Below the pieces are notes generated by a model. It was not told the origin of the DNA. It did not search any database and saw only the letters and a program-made list of their open reading frames with translations. A stretch of DNA of 7,654 nt, taken from positions 1 through 7,654 of the forward strand of contig CAJWNW010000075.1 in NCBI GenBank assembly GCA_913044085.1, in the 5' to 3' direction. Position 1 is the stretch's first letter. Each line of letters starts with the position of its first letter. Origin of the DNA: an uncultured Flavobacteriaceae bacterium. Its GTDB lineage: Bacteria; Bacteroidota; Bacteroidia; Flavobacteriales; Flavobacteriaceae. Of this stretch, positions 1 through 5,765 are shown piece after piece. A program made the position numbers and the translations under genes.

Positions 1-26
1 TACAAAAACAAAAAATATTTGTAGAA

Positions 27-51
27 TTGATTATATTATGCAAATAATCAA
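27..51. promoter_or_regulatory. 8-bp inverted repeat upstream of the DoxX-like pair
   Basis: Arms TTGATTAT (27-34) and ATAATCAA (44-51) are perfect complements with a 9-base spacer. The site sits just before the first DoxX-like reading frame and could be an operator or a 5' hairpin. The only upstream ATG that could serve that gene (38-40) lies in the spacer. In AT-rich DNA such repeats also arise by chance, so a function is only inferred. Confidence 0.3.
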
Positions 52-60
52 ATCATGTAA

Positions 61-414
61 CTTTTTAAGCCAATCAAAAAATCAATTATTTTATTTTCCG
101 CTGTATCTCATTTATTATACGGTTTTTTTTCTTTCACGCTTCCGTTTTATAAAACTGAATTCATTCGATACGGGTTTGAAGACTACCGATGGCTTATTGG
201 AGGCGCCCAAATAGTGTTAGGTGTCAGTCTTTTAATTGGTTTGAAATCCAACAACTTAAGGTTTTTTTCATCACTTGGGTTGGCTTTACTTATGGCGGGT
301 GCCTTAGCTACCCGAATGTATATTGGGGACAGCTTTTTAGCTTCTGCTCCCGCATTTGTTTATTTGGTTCTTAATTTATATATTTTCAGTGACATTTTAA
401 AAAATAAAAAATGA
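61..414 (+). CDS. DoxX-like small membrane protein, start unresolved
   Basis: The reading frame is open for 117 codons from the TAA at 58-60 to the TGA at 412-414 and looks coding throughout. It has about four hydrophobic segments, near residues 8-29, 44-61, 67-84 and 95-111, counted from codon 61. Features such as RYGFEDYR, IGGAQIVLG, GLALLMAGA and SAPAF...LNLYIF resemble DoxX-like proteins of Bacteroidota. The biochemical role of this family is mostly unknown; it is an inner-membrane protein. There is no ATG in frame. The first standard alternative start is GTG 214, which would remove the first membrane segment. ATG 55 is followed at once by TAA. ATG 38 lies in another frame and would join this one if the T5 run at 63-67 had one more T. 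The gene is therefore either started at an unusual codon, frameshifted in the assembly, or decaying. It overlaps the next gene by four bases (ATGA), suggesting translational coupling. Confidence 0.6.
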   Translation, partial: LFKPIKKSIILFSAVSHLLYGFFSFTLPFYKTEFIRYGFEDYRWLIGGAQIVLGVSLLIGLKSNNLRFFSSLGLALLMAGALATRMYIGDSFLASAPAFVYLVLNLYIFSDILKNKK

Positions 415-800
415 GATATTTAAAACATATTTTAATGCTATTCGTCTCTTTCGTTGTACTCAATGTGTGGTTATTTAGGTTTAATAAAGCAACTACCTAT
501 CGTGGCGGTAACGCTACTAATATGCTTGAGGAGTTTATGGTATATGGTTTTGATAAGACTTTTTTGTATTTCATAGGAGGCCTAAAAATAGCGGCAGCTT
601 TAGGTTTGTTATTGGGTTTGTTTTACAAAAAGTTTGTCATCCCTTGTGCATCCATTATTACGCTGATTATGATAGGTGCGGTGGCCATGCACTTTAAGGT
701 TTCAGATGAGGCCCATAAGTTTTTTCCAGCTGGATTGATGCTAATCTGTGGTTTGACAATCATTCTTTTATCTAAAAGAGAAAACAAGACCACCTTGTAA
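411..800 (+). CDS. DoxX-like membrane protein
   Basis: This 129-residue protein has four predicted membrane segments, near residues 5-24, 50-71, 74-94 and 105-121. The pattern FIGGLKIAAALGLLLGL, then MIGAVAMHFKV and FFPAGLML, is typical of DoxX-like (DoxX_2) proteins, in which a GALK-like helix is followed by a MIGA.xxH segment. Family members are inner-membrane proteins of unclear biochemical role; some relatives are linked to thiol or quinone redox chemistry, but nothing here shows this directly. The ATG lies inside the stop of the preceding gene (ATGA), so the two are probably co-translated. The two proteins share YGF, IGG, a LL.GL helix and an M.GA.A segment in the same order, so they look like diverged tandem copies that might pair in the membrane. 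A terminator overlaps the stop codon. Confidence 0.8.
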   Translation: MRYLKHILMLFVSFVVLNVWLFRFNKATTYRGGNATNMLEEFMVYGFDKTFLYFIGGLKIAAALGLLLGLFYKKFVIPCASIITLIMIGAVAMHFKVSDEAHKFFPAGLMLICGLTIILLSKRENKTTL

Positions 801-812
801 AGGTTGGTTTTT
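790..812 (+). terminator. Intrinsic terminator over the stop of the second DoxX-like gene
   Basis: CCACCTT (790-796) pairs with AAGGTTGG (800-807) with one bulged T and a 3-base loop, and is followed by TTTTT (808-812). The stop codon TAA (798-800) lies in the loop and stem. It would end the DoxX-like transcript before the converging sulfatase gene, whose stop is only 21 bases past the DoxX-like stop. Confidence 0.55.
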
Positions 813-820
813 AATCATCC

Positions 821-2272
821 TCACTTAATATTTTTTTGATAGACCGAATGCAGTGTTTGGCTCATTTCAGCAGCAATACTTTGAAACTCTTTTTTGTAGA
901 CAACATTTGTATTTTCAACTTTGTTTTCCCTGTGGTCGTAAAGCATTTTATCCTGAATGGAGCTGTCCTTCAAGTTTATAAATTCTGTATAACTAAATGC
1001 CTTTGTTTTCAGTGTAAAACCGTTTGTTCTTTTAATTAATATGTGCTTCCTGCCTTCCAGTTCTGGATTTTTCAAAATAGGTACTAGGCTAGTGCCATCC
1101 AGTTGTTCCTCAGGTGCTTTTAACCTGCATAACTCAACTAATGTTGGATAAATATCTATTAAGGATGTTAATGCATTTGTTGTTCCACTGGTTTTTGAAA
1201 ACGGATTGTAAATAATTAGTGGTACCTGAGTAGCGGTGTTGTAATTTGTAAACTTTGTCCATTGTGTGTGTTCTTGCAGATTGTATCCATGATCCGAAAC
1301 CAATATTACAAGGGTGTTTTTGGATAGCTTTTGAGCATCTAATTCCTTTAAAATTTTTCCAATCAAGGCGTCAGTGTAAGACACTGTAGCATAATACCCG
1401 TGTATTAAATCAATGGCCAAACTGTCTGAGACCTGTCCTTTTTTTGGGATGTTAGAATAGCTGCGCATCTCAGCCCAGTTACTAATGCTTATTTCTGGAG
1501 CATCTTTCGGGGTGTAATTATAATTTTCCGGTTGTTTGATGGTTTTTCTGTCATATAAATCCCAATACTTTTTAGGGGCATTAAAAGGTAGGTGTGGATT
1601 GATAAAACCTGCAGTTAGAAAAAATGGTTTTTGACTCTTTTTTAATTGTTTTAGGTCTTGAATCACTTTTTGAGTCAGCAATCCGTCAATGTAAGTACTG
1701 TCAGAAACAGCTGCACTTTCATAAGCAGGGCCCATGTCGGTTGCTTCGTATTGCGCGCGATTGTCAGGATTCTGATAATCTTTCCACAATGATTGCCAAT
1801 AATTAGTTGGGGTCATCCCTTTGTTATTTTTATCAAAAGCATATGGCCGCCAAACCTCTTCCCAGTCGCTTTCTCTGTCGTCTAAATGGTGGTAAATTTT
1901 TCCATTGGAAATGGTTGTGTAGCCATTGTTTTTAAATAATTGCGGCAGGGTGATAACCTCCGGTGTTTCCCTTTCAACAAAGGTTTTATAATCTAAAAAC
2001 CGATTTTTTGTGGGTAACATCCCAGTCAACATGCTGGCGCGAGAGGCGCCACATACAGGTACATTGCAGTAGGCATTGGTAAATTTGACCCCCTTTTCTG
2101 CCAGCGCATCAATATTAGGAGATTGAATGTGCTTTGCGCCATAACTAGCTAGTTCAGGTCGTAAATCATCTACGTACAACAAGAGAATATTTGGCTTTAG
2201 GTAGGGCTTTTCGAACATGATTCCCTTGCAGTTTGAAAATATCAAAATGAAAATAAAGCACAGTTTTTCCAT
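821..2272 (-). CDS. Exported sulfatase, iduronate-2-sulfatase-like
   Basis: A 483-residue type I sulfatase that would hydrolyse sulfate esters, probably on a polysaccharide or glycosaminoglycan-like substrate. Visible motifs in order: metal-binding DD at 35-36 in LLYVDDLRP; the formylglycine motif C-G-A-S-R at 74-78 followed by ASMLTGMLP; GK..H at 124-128; FINPHLPF with His227; SDHG with Asp327-His328; and WTKFTNYN with Lys340. The last block resembles the KYSNF segment of human iduronate-2-sulfatase, and the overall order matches that group (SulfAtlas S1_7-like by memory). CxASR in place of CxPSR is an accepted variant; Cys74 needs conversion by an anaerobic-type or FGE maturase, not seen here. 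The N-terminus has a hydrophobic stretch (residues 4-13) ending in FSNC-K, a weak lipobox, so it is exported to the periplasm and perhaps lipid-anchored. The start ATG gives a complete signal sequence. It is transcribed divergently from the esterase gene. The exact substrate cannot be told. Confidence 0.9.
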   Translation of the reverse strand: MEKLCFIFILIFSNCKGIMFEKPYLKPNILLLYVDDLRPELASYGAKHIQSPNIDALAEKGVKFTNAYCNVPVCGASRASMLTGMLPTKNRFLDYKTFVERETPEVITLPQLFKNNGYTTISNGKIYHHLDDRESDWEEVWRPYAFDKNNKGMTPTNYWQSLWKDYQNPDNRAQYEATDMGPAYESAAVSDSTYIDGLLTQKVIQDLKQLKKSQKPFFLTAGFINPHLPFNAPKKYWDLYDRKTIKQPENYNYTPKDAPEISISNWAEMRSYSNIPKKGQVSDSLAIDLIHGYYATVSYTDALIGKILKELDAQKLSKNTLVILVSDHGYNLQEHTQWTKFTNYNTATQVPLIIYNPFSKTSGTTNALTSLIDIYPTLVELCRLKAPEEQLDGTSLVPILKNPELEGRKHILIKRTNGFTLKTKAFSYTEFINLKDSSIQDKMLYDHRENKVENTNVVYKKEFQSIAAEMSQTLHSVYQKNIK

Positions 2273-2283
2273 AATAAATTTAT

Positions 2284-2300
2284 TTACATCATAAATGTAA
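2284..2300. promoter_or_regulatory. Inverted repeat TTACAT-N5-ATGTAA near the sulfatase start
   Basis: Two perfect 6-base arms (2284-2289 and 2295-2300) lie 12 bases upstream of the sulfatase start codon, inside the region shared with the esterase gene. On the minus strand, TACATTTA within this site (2292-2299) is an imperfect TAnnTTTG -7 box, so a bound regulator would cover the promoter. TTACAT occurs again at 2361-2366 near the esterase promoter. The site is short and AT-rich; function is inferred. Confidence 0.3.
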
Positions 2301-2378
2301 TTAATTTAAAATTCTATCAGAGCTATGTGGTGCTAATAAATCGATTAATGATATAAATAATTACATTGATATTTTTAT

Positions 2379-2386
2379 TAATTTTG
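2379..2386 (+). promoter_or_regulatory. -7 promoter box of the esterase gene
   Basis: TAATTTTG matches the Bacteroidota TAnnTTTG -7 consensus exactly. The expected TTTG -33 box is not present at the usual 19-21 base spacing; a TTG at 2366-2368 is too close. Transcription would begin near 2390-2395, leaving a leader of about 60 bases before ATG 2452. This also argues against a TTG start at 2389. Confidence 0.45.
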
Positions 2387-2451
2387 TTTTGAGAAACCCA
2401 AAGAAGACTACGTTTTTTAATTATTTTTTAAGTATTAAAACCGAATTAATC

Positions 2452-3450
2452 ATGGCTATAGAAAGAATCTTTCAAATTATATTATTTCTTTTACCAACTT
2501 TGTTCTTCCCATCATTTGAGGGGCTTTTTTTGAGCTCAAATGAAAAGGTTTCTAGAGTTTTTTATGAGCCAACCTATGAAGTTAATGTGCAACGCGATGT
2601 TATTTATGGTTATGGACTAAGCCACGATTCCTTTAACCTAGAAAACCCCAAGCAAATTCCTTTAAAATTAGATGTATATACACCCCAAAATAAATCTTCA
2701 AATCGTCCCATTGTAGTCTTAATTCATGGTGGAGGGTTTAGAGGTGGTAGCAAAGAAAAGCCACCATTTATTGCAATGTCAAATTTTTTTGCTTCCAGAG
2801 GTTGGGTTGTTTTCAACATTAATTACCGACTTTTGAAAGACTTTGGAAGCGTTCCTAAAGTATGGGAGGCTTATGTTGACAAACAAACCATTCCTTCAAA
2901 AAGAATGCAAAACAAAGCAGTGTATCCTGCATTAAGAGATGCCAAGGCAGCCCTTCGTTGGGTTATAGCGAACAGAACAGAATACGGTATCAATACGGAT
3001 TATATTACAGTTGGCGGGGGCTCTGCGGGAGCTTTTTCAGCCGTTGGAATTGGAATTACTGAAAATGAAGATTACAGAGACGAATTATCAGTTGAACAGG
3101 ACCCGACGCTATTATCTACAAATCTAAGTGAGTTGTTTGAAGTGAAAACAATTCTTAACTTTTGGGGAGGCAAAGACTGTGTCGACGCCATTTCTATTTT
3201 TAAAAACAAACAATTTTACAGCAAAAGTAACCCATCATTATTTACAGCGCACGGCACTAATGACCAGATTGTTAATTATGAAAAAGCGGAAGACTTGAAG
3301 ACTATCTATGAAGCCACAGGGGCGGATTATATTCTTTACCCACTTGAAGGAAAAGGACATGGACCATGGAATTATAGTAAAAATGGAAATAGTTTAGGGG
3401 ATTTAGCACTTAAATTCATTGTAGCACAACAGCAACTTGAAATACTTTAG
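2452..3450 (+). CDS. Exported alpha/beta-hydrolase esterase (HSL/BD-FAE-like)
   Basis: A 332-residue alpha/beta-hydrolase that probably cleaves a carboxylic ester, for example an acetyl or feruloyl group on a polysaccharide. Visible motifs: the oxyanion-hole HGGGF at 92-96; the nucleophile elbow G-G-S-A-G with Ser191; Asp271 in GTNDQIV; and His303 in GKGHGPW, giving a full Ser-Asp-His triad. Residues 6-20 form a hydrophobic signal segment without a lipobox, so the enzyme is likely exported. The start at ATG 2452 was chosen because it gives a normal signal sequence. An in-frame TTG at 2389 would add 21 polar residues and overlaps the probable transcription start. The gene is divergent from the sulfatase gene, which suggests a joint role in stripping side groups from a sulfated polysaccharide, but no glycan-cleaving enzyme is visible nearby. 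A long inverted repeat spans its 3' end. Confidence 0.85.
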   Translation: MAIERIFQIILFLLPTLFFPSFEGLFLSSNEKVSRVFYEPTYEVNVQRDVIYGYGLSHDSFNLENPKQIPLKLDVYTPQNKSSNRPIVVLIHGGGFRGGSKEKPPFIAMSNFFASRGWVVFNINYRLLKDFGSVPKVWEAYVDKQTIPSKRMQNKAVYPALRDAKAALRWVIANRTEYGINTDYITVGGGSAGAFSAVGIGITENEDYRDELSVEQDPTLLSTNLSELFEVKTILNFWGGKDCVDAISIFKNKQFYSKSNPSLFTAHGTNDQIVNYEKAEDLKTIYEATGADYILYPLEGKGHGPWNYSKNGNSLGDLALKFIVAQQQLEIL

Positions 3451-3483
3451 TTGCAGGACGGTCTTTGATTTAAATCCCCTAAA
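3393..3483. repeat. 13-bp perfect inverted repeat across the esterase 3' end, with an inner hairpin
   Basis: TTTAGGGGATTTA (3393-3405, inside the esterase gene) is exactly complementary to TAAATCCCCTAAA (3471-3483, in the gap between convergent genes). The 65-base interior contains a second perfect stem, GCAACT (3432-3437) with AGTTGC (3449-3454), which covers the esterase stop codon TAG (3448-3450). No T-tract follows on either strand, so it is not a standard intrinsic terminator. It could fold as a long stem at the end of the esterase transcript, and equally in the read-through transcript of the minus-strand operon. Confidence 0.55.
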
Positions 3484-3487
3484 TTAT

Positions 3488-3949
3488 TTAATGACTATAA
3501 GGAAATGATGAGTGGTGTAAGTCAATTTTTAACACATCGCCTTGTAATTGGTAGCCGAAGGTGTATTCAACCTTGGCCTCATCTCCGTTTAAATCGGTGA
3601 AAAAATAATTTCCCATAGCAATTGCTCTTTTTTCTTCAAGTATGATCCCTGTATTTTCAAAGCGCACTTTTGTCCAAGGCTGAATTGCAAACCCCTTATC
3701 TTCTTTACAATTTCTGTCATCACCTGCAATGAAATAGGATAATGCTTCCCCCTTTGAAGGTCTAAATTGTTCTATCTCACACTTGGTGGGCTTAAATAAA
3801 ACAGTGGCATTGTTAAATGCATAGCGCGCGTCAAGAAATGCACTAGCAAAAGCTTCGCATTCTGCTCTTTTTTCTTTTAATGCACCTATGCTAACGACGC
3901 CGCTTCCCCATTTTTCCTGGGCTTCTAATACTTGTTCTTTTGTAATCAT
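3488..3949 (-). CDS. SnoaL/NTF2-like small protein
   Basis: A 153-residue soluble protein without a signal peptide. The residues LFKPTK (51-56), QFRPSKGEALSYF (61-73), EDKGFAIQPWTKVRF (83-97), AMGNYFFTD (111-119) and VEYTFGY ending in LHHSS (127-148) are what I remember as a conserved family in Proteobacteria and Bacteroidota. Members of that family are often labelled phosphoribosyl-AMP cyclohydrolase. The real HisI cysteine and histidine metal motifs are not seen, so that label seems wrong. The beta-rich pattern with an N-terminal helix fits a SnoaL/NTF2-like fold. The ligand or reaction is unknown. It is the last gene of the tetR-DUF2490 group, 61 bases after the DUF2490 gene with no clear promoter in the gap, so it is probably in the same operon. 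Confidence 0.7.
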   Translation of the reverse strand: MITKEQVLEAQEKWGSGVVSIGALKEKRAECEAFASAFLDARYAFNNATVLFKPTKCEIEQFRPSKGEALSYFIAGDDRNCKEDKGFAIQPWTKVRFENTGIILEEKRAIAMGNYFFTDLNGDEAKVEYTFGYQLQGDVLKIDLHHSSFPYSH

Positions 3950-4010
3950 TTTGAGTTTATTTTAAGGGTTATGTATTTATTTTTGTTGTGTGTAAATTCA
4001 GTTTTTTGTT

Positions 4011-4700
4011 TTACAAGTCTTTGTTTATTTTGTTTGTTAAATCCGTGTTGAAAATCAATCCAAATTGTAAAAAGGTTTTGGATGCTGTTTGCACCTCTTG
4101 CCTCAACACCCCAACTTGAAAATGAATGTTGTCGGCATATTGGTACCCTATGCCTCCATATAATCTGTTTCGGTCAAAAAAGGTAGCTTTTTCATTGATG
4201 AAAATTTCATCGTAAACACCCAAGTACATTGTGCCTGTTTCTATTTTTGGCCGATTAAGGGGTACAAAAAGCATCAACCTGTAGCGAAACCGCATTTTAA
4301 AATCTGTTTCTACAAAGCGTTCCTCTAATCTGTAGCGGTGCTCAAATTTTACACGGCCAATATTGTTTGTTGTTAATAATTGCTGCCAAATCCTATGCTC
4401 TTCAATTTCAGGGCTTTTCCTTTCAGACTTATAAACATGGTTACCAATGTGTGCATATCCAAAAGTTACAGAAGCATTGGGTTTAATGTGGTAATTGAGC
4501 CCTGTTCTGAGCAATAGTTGTTCGATATTCGTCGGGCTAATTGTGTGGTTTCTGTACTGCGCTTCAGAATGAATACTGAGTTTTTCACTTATTTTATTGG
4601 AGCCAAAATACATCAACCAATTACCAGTATCTTGCTGTGAAAATCCTATCAATGGTCCTAAAATGAAGATTGTAATACAGTTTTTTATTTTCTGATTCAT
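4011..4700 (-). CDS. DUF2490 outer-membrane beta-barrel protein
   Basis: A 229-residue protein with a signal peptide (hydrophobic residues 8-20, probable cleavage around GFS-QQ at 21-22). After it comes the DUF2490-type start DTGNWLMYFG, then alternating amphipathic strands rich in aromatic residues, such as SIHSEAQYRNH, VKFEHRYRLEERF and RFRYRLMLFVPL. It ends in a strand with a terminal aromatic region. The pattern fits an outer-membrane barrel. DUF2490 proteins are common in Bacteroidota and have no settled function. Its start codon overlaps the tetR stop by four bases (4697-4700), so the two are almost certainly co-transcribed and its amount is probably set by that regulator. Confidence 0.8.
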   Translation of the reverse strand: MNQKIKNCITIFILGPLIGFSQQDTGNWLMYFGSNKISEKLSIHSEAQYRNHTISPTNIEQLLLRTGLNYHIKPNASVTFGYAHIGNHVYKSERKSPEIEEHRIWQQLLTTNNIGRVKFEHRYRLEERFVETDFKMRFRYRLMLFVPLNRPKIETGTMYLGVYDEIFINEKATFFDRNRLYGGIGYQYADNIHFQVGVLRQEVQTASKTFLQFGLIFNTDLTNKINKDL

Positions 4701-5398
4701 GAATTTTTAAATGAATGAGGATTATTACTTAACTTTATAGCGTTTAATACAAGGTTTATATAAAAGCGTGTGATATTATTCTTTCCTTCTTTAAAATCTG
4801 TCAATGAAGGGAGGTGCGCAGCAAAAAAACGCTGGTTGTGTGCCCCTTCAATTACAGTTGAAATTAGCATGTGAGGAAATTCAAATTCGGGATTGTATTC
4901 CAAGACAAAATCACTTACGCGTTGCACCACATGTTTGTATGTTTTAAAAAACCCCTTTTCGTTTTCACTGTCAATGTCTTTGTTGTGATACGCTTTGGAG
5001 GATTCCATGATGATGATTTTATTCAATAAAATTTCATTGATAAAAGAGAAATCGCTGTCTTGTTTGATGTCGGCAGCAAGCATTTCAATAGAAAGCTTAA
5101 TTTTCTCTTTTGCGTCATTTATATTGGCAGTTTGTAGAACTATCTTATAATCCATCCAACTCCAATACCAATTGACCAGATAAATTAGTAAAGTGTGTTT
5201 ATTGGCGAAATAACGATATACCGAACTTTCATTAGATCCAATGGCTAATCCTAATTTTTTAAATGTAAAAGCTTCAAAGCCCATGGAGTTAATCATTTCA
5301 ATGCTTTTGCATATAATGTGTCTTCCAAGCTCCGAAGACTCAGGATCTTTGGAGTATAAAGTAGGGTTGATATGTATTCGGACATTTAAACTTTTCAT
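4697..5398 (-). CDS. TetR-family transcriptional regulator
   Basis: A 233-residue protein with an N-terminal TetR-type DNA-binding domain. The helix-turn-helix lies at about residues 45-66 (FTFKKLGLAIG, then SNESSVYRYFANK), preceded by a first helix near residues 24-40. The remaining 160 residues are helical and would form the ligand-binding and dimer domain; the ligand cannot be predicted. The stretch before the helix-turn-helix (INPTLYSKDPESSELGR) resembles what I recall from flavobacterial members of this group, so the start at 5398 seems right. It is the first gene of an operon with the DUF2490 and SnoaL-like genes. Two palindromes at its promoter suggest autorepression. From the -7 box the leader would be only a few bases long. 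Confidence 0.88.
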   Translation of the reverse strand: MKSLNVRIHINPTLYSKDPESSELGRHIICKSIEMINSMGFEAFTFKKLGLAIGSNESSVYRYFANKHTLLIYLVNWYWSWMDYKIVLQTANINDAKEKIKLSIEMLAADIKQDSDFSFINEILLNKIIIMESSKAYHNKDIDSENEKGFFKTYKHVVQRVSDFVLEYNPEFEFPHMLISTVIEGAHNQRFFAAHLPSLTDFKEGKNNITRFYINLVLNAIKLSNNPHSFKNS

Positions 5399-5407
5399 AG
5401 TATACTA
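5398..5407. promoter_or_regulatory. Candidate TetR operator O1, TAGTATACTA
   Basis: A perfect 10-base palindrome that touches the tetR start codon. Its half-site TAGTA is the same as in the second palindrome at 5419-5429, with start points 21 bases (two helical turns) apart. Probable operator; inferred. Confidence 0.45.
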
Positions 5408-5409
5408 CG

Positions 5410-5417
5410 CAAATATA
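5410..5417 (-). promoter_or_regulatory. -7 promoter box of tetR
   Basis: The minus strand reads TATATTTG, an exact TAnnTTTG box. A clean TTTG -33 box is lacking; TTTA lies slightly farther upstream than usual, near 5442-5445. Transcription would start near 5405, so the leader is very short. The box touches operator O2. Confidence 0.5.
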
Positions 5418-5432
5418 ATAGTATTACTATTA
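5416..5432. promoter_or_regulatory. Candidate TetR operator O2, TAATAGTATTACTATTA
   Basis: A 17-base palindrome with perfect 8-base arms (TAATAGTA and TACTATTA) around one central T. It overlaps the -7 box at 5410-5417 and lies in the -10 to -30 region of tetR, a usual place for a TetR repressor to block its own promoter. It contains TAGTA-T-TACTA, the same half-sites as O1. Confidence 0.6.
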
Positions 5433-5451
5433 ATTTAATGTAAAGATTTCT

Positions 5452-5477
5452 AAAAAAAAGGCCTTCATGTGCCCTTT
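5452..5477 (-). terminator. Terminator-like hairpin, minus strand
   Basis: Read on the minus strand, AAAGGGC pairs with GCCTTT, one G bulged, around an 8-base loop, and the T-run formed by A5452-A5459 follows. It would stop leftward transcripts entering the tetR promoter. I found no CAAAnnTA (minus-strand -7 box) between 5481 and 5866, so no transcript that it would stop is evident. Confidence 0.3.
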
Positions 5478-5651
5478 GGAGTTGTATTATAAAGCTTTTT
5501 TCCCCTTTAGTTTCTGTTTGTCTTTACATTGTAATTTAATATCTTGTTGCAAGTTTAATTGGTAAAGAATCTTTTATTTTAGTCCTTTGATTTTTCTTGG
5601 ACTTCATGAAATTTATGATATGTAATTATAATGTCGAGGTTTTGTGTTCTA

Positions 5652-5659
5652 TAATTTTG
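5652..5659 (+). promoter_or_regulatory. Candidate -7 promoter box on the plus strand
   Basis: TAATTTTG is an exact match to TAnnTTTG. No TTTG is found at the expected -33 spacing; one at 5641-5644 is too close. If active, it would start a transcript near 5665 that meets the terminator at 5715-5765 after about 100 bases. Confidence 0.3.
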
Positions 5660-5714
5660 CCCTCTAACTTAATTAAATTCATATTAAACGTCCTAAGAAA
5701 TTAATAAACTTTGG

Positions 5715-5765
5715 CCATACAGTTTTGTACACTTCACAATCCAGTATTGTATGGGTCTTTTTTTT
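5715..5765 (+). terminator. Hairpin with T8 tract before the propeller regulator gene
   Basis: CCATACA (5715-5721) pairs perfectly with TGTATGG (5748-5754), extended by a G-T and a T-A pair. Inside it, TTGT (5725-5728) pairs with ACAA (5736-5739). After GTC comes T8 (5758-5765). This has the form of an intrinsic terminator for rightward transcription, but no gene ends upstream on that strand, so it may end a small RNA or act as a leader attenuator for the gene at 5867. Confidence 0.45.

Noticed and set aside
189..374. Open frame of 61 codons on the plus strand
   Set aside because: It lies in another frame inside the DoxX-like gene, whose frame has the coherent membrane-protein sequence.
836..1039. 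Plus-strand open frame opposite the sulfatase gene
   Set aside because: It is the antisense of a strongly supported sulfatase and has no recognisable motif.
1624..1806. Plus-strand open frame opposite the sulfatase gene
   Set aside because: It is antisense to conserved sulfatase sequence, with no start signal.
2389..2451. N-terminal extension of the esterase to a TTG start
   Set aside because: The -7 box at 2379-2386 would place the transcript start at about the TTG, and the ATG at 2452 gives a normal signal sequence.
3467..3476. GATTTAAATC palindrome between the convergent genes
   Set aside because: It overlaps the right arm of the long inverted repeat, which explains it better.
5241..5438. 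Plus-strand open frame opposite tetR
   Set aside because: It is antisense to the TetR DNA-binding domain and runs through the tetR promoter.
5581..5603. AGTCC-N13-GGACT inverted repeat
   Set aside because: Arms of five bases with a 13-base loop are expected by chance, and no T-tract follows.
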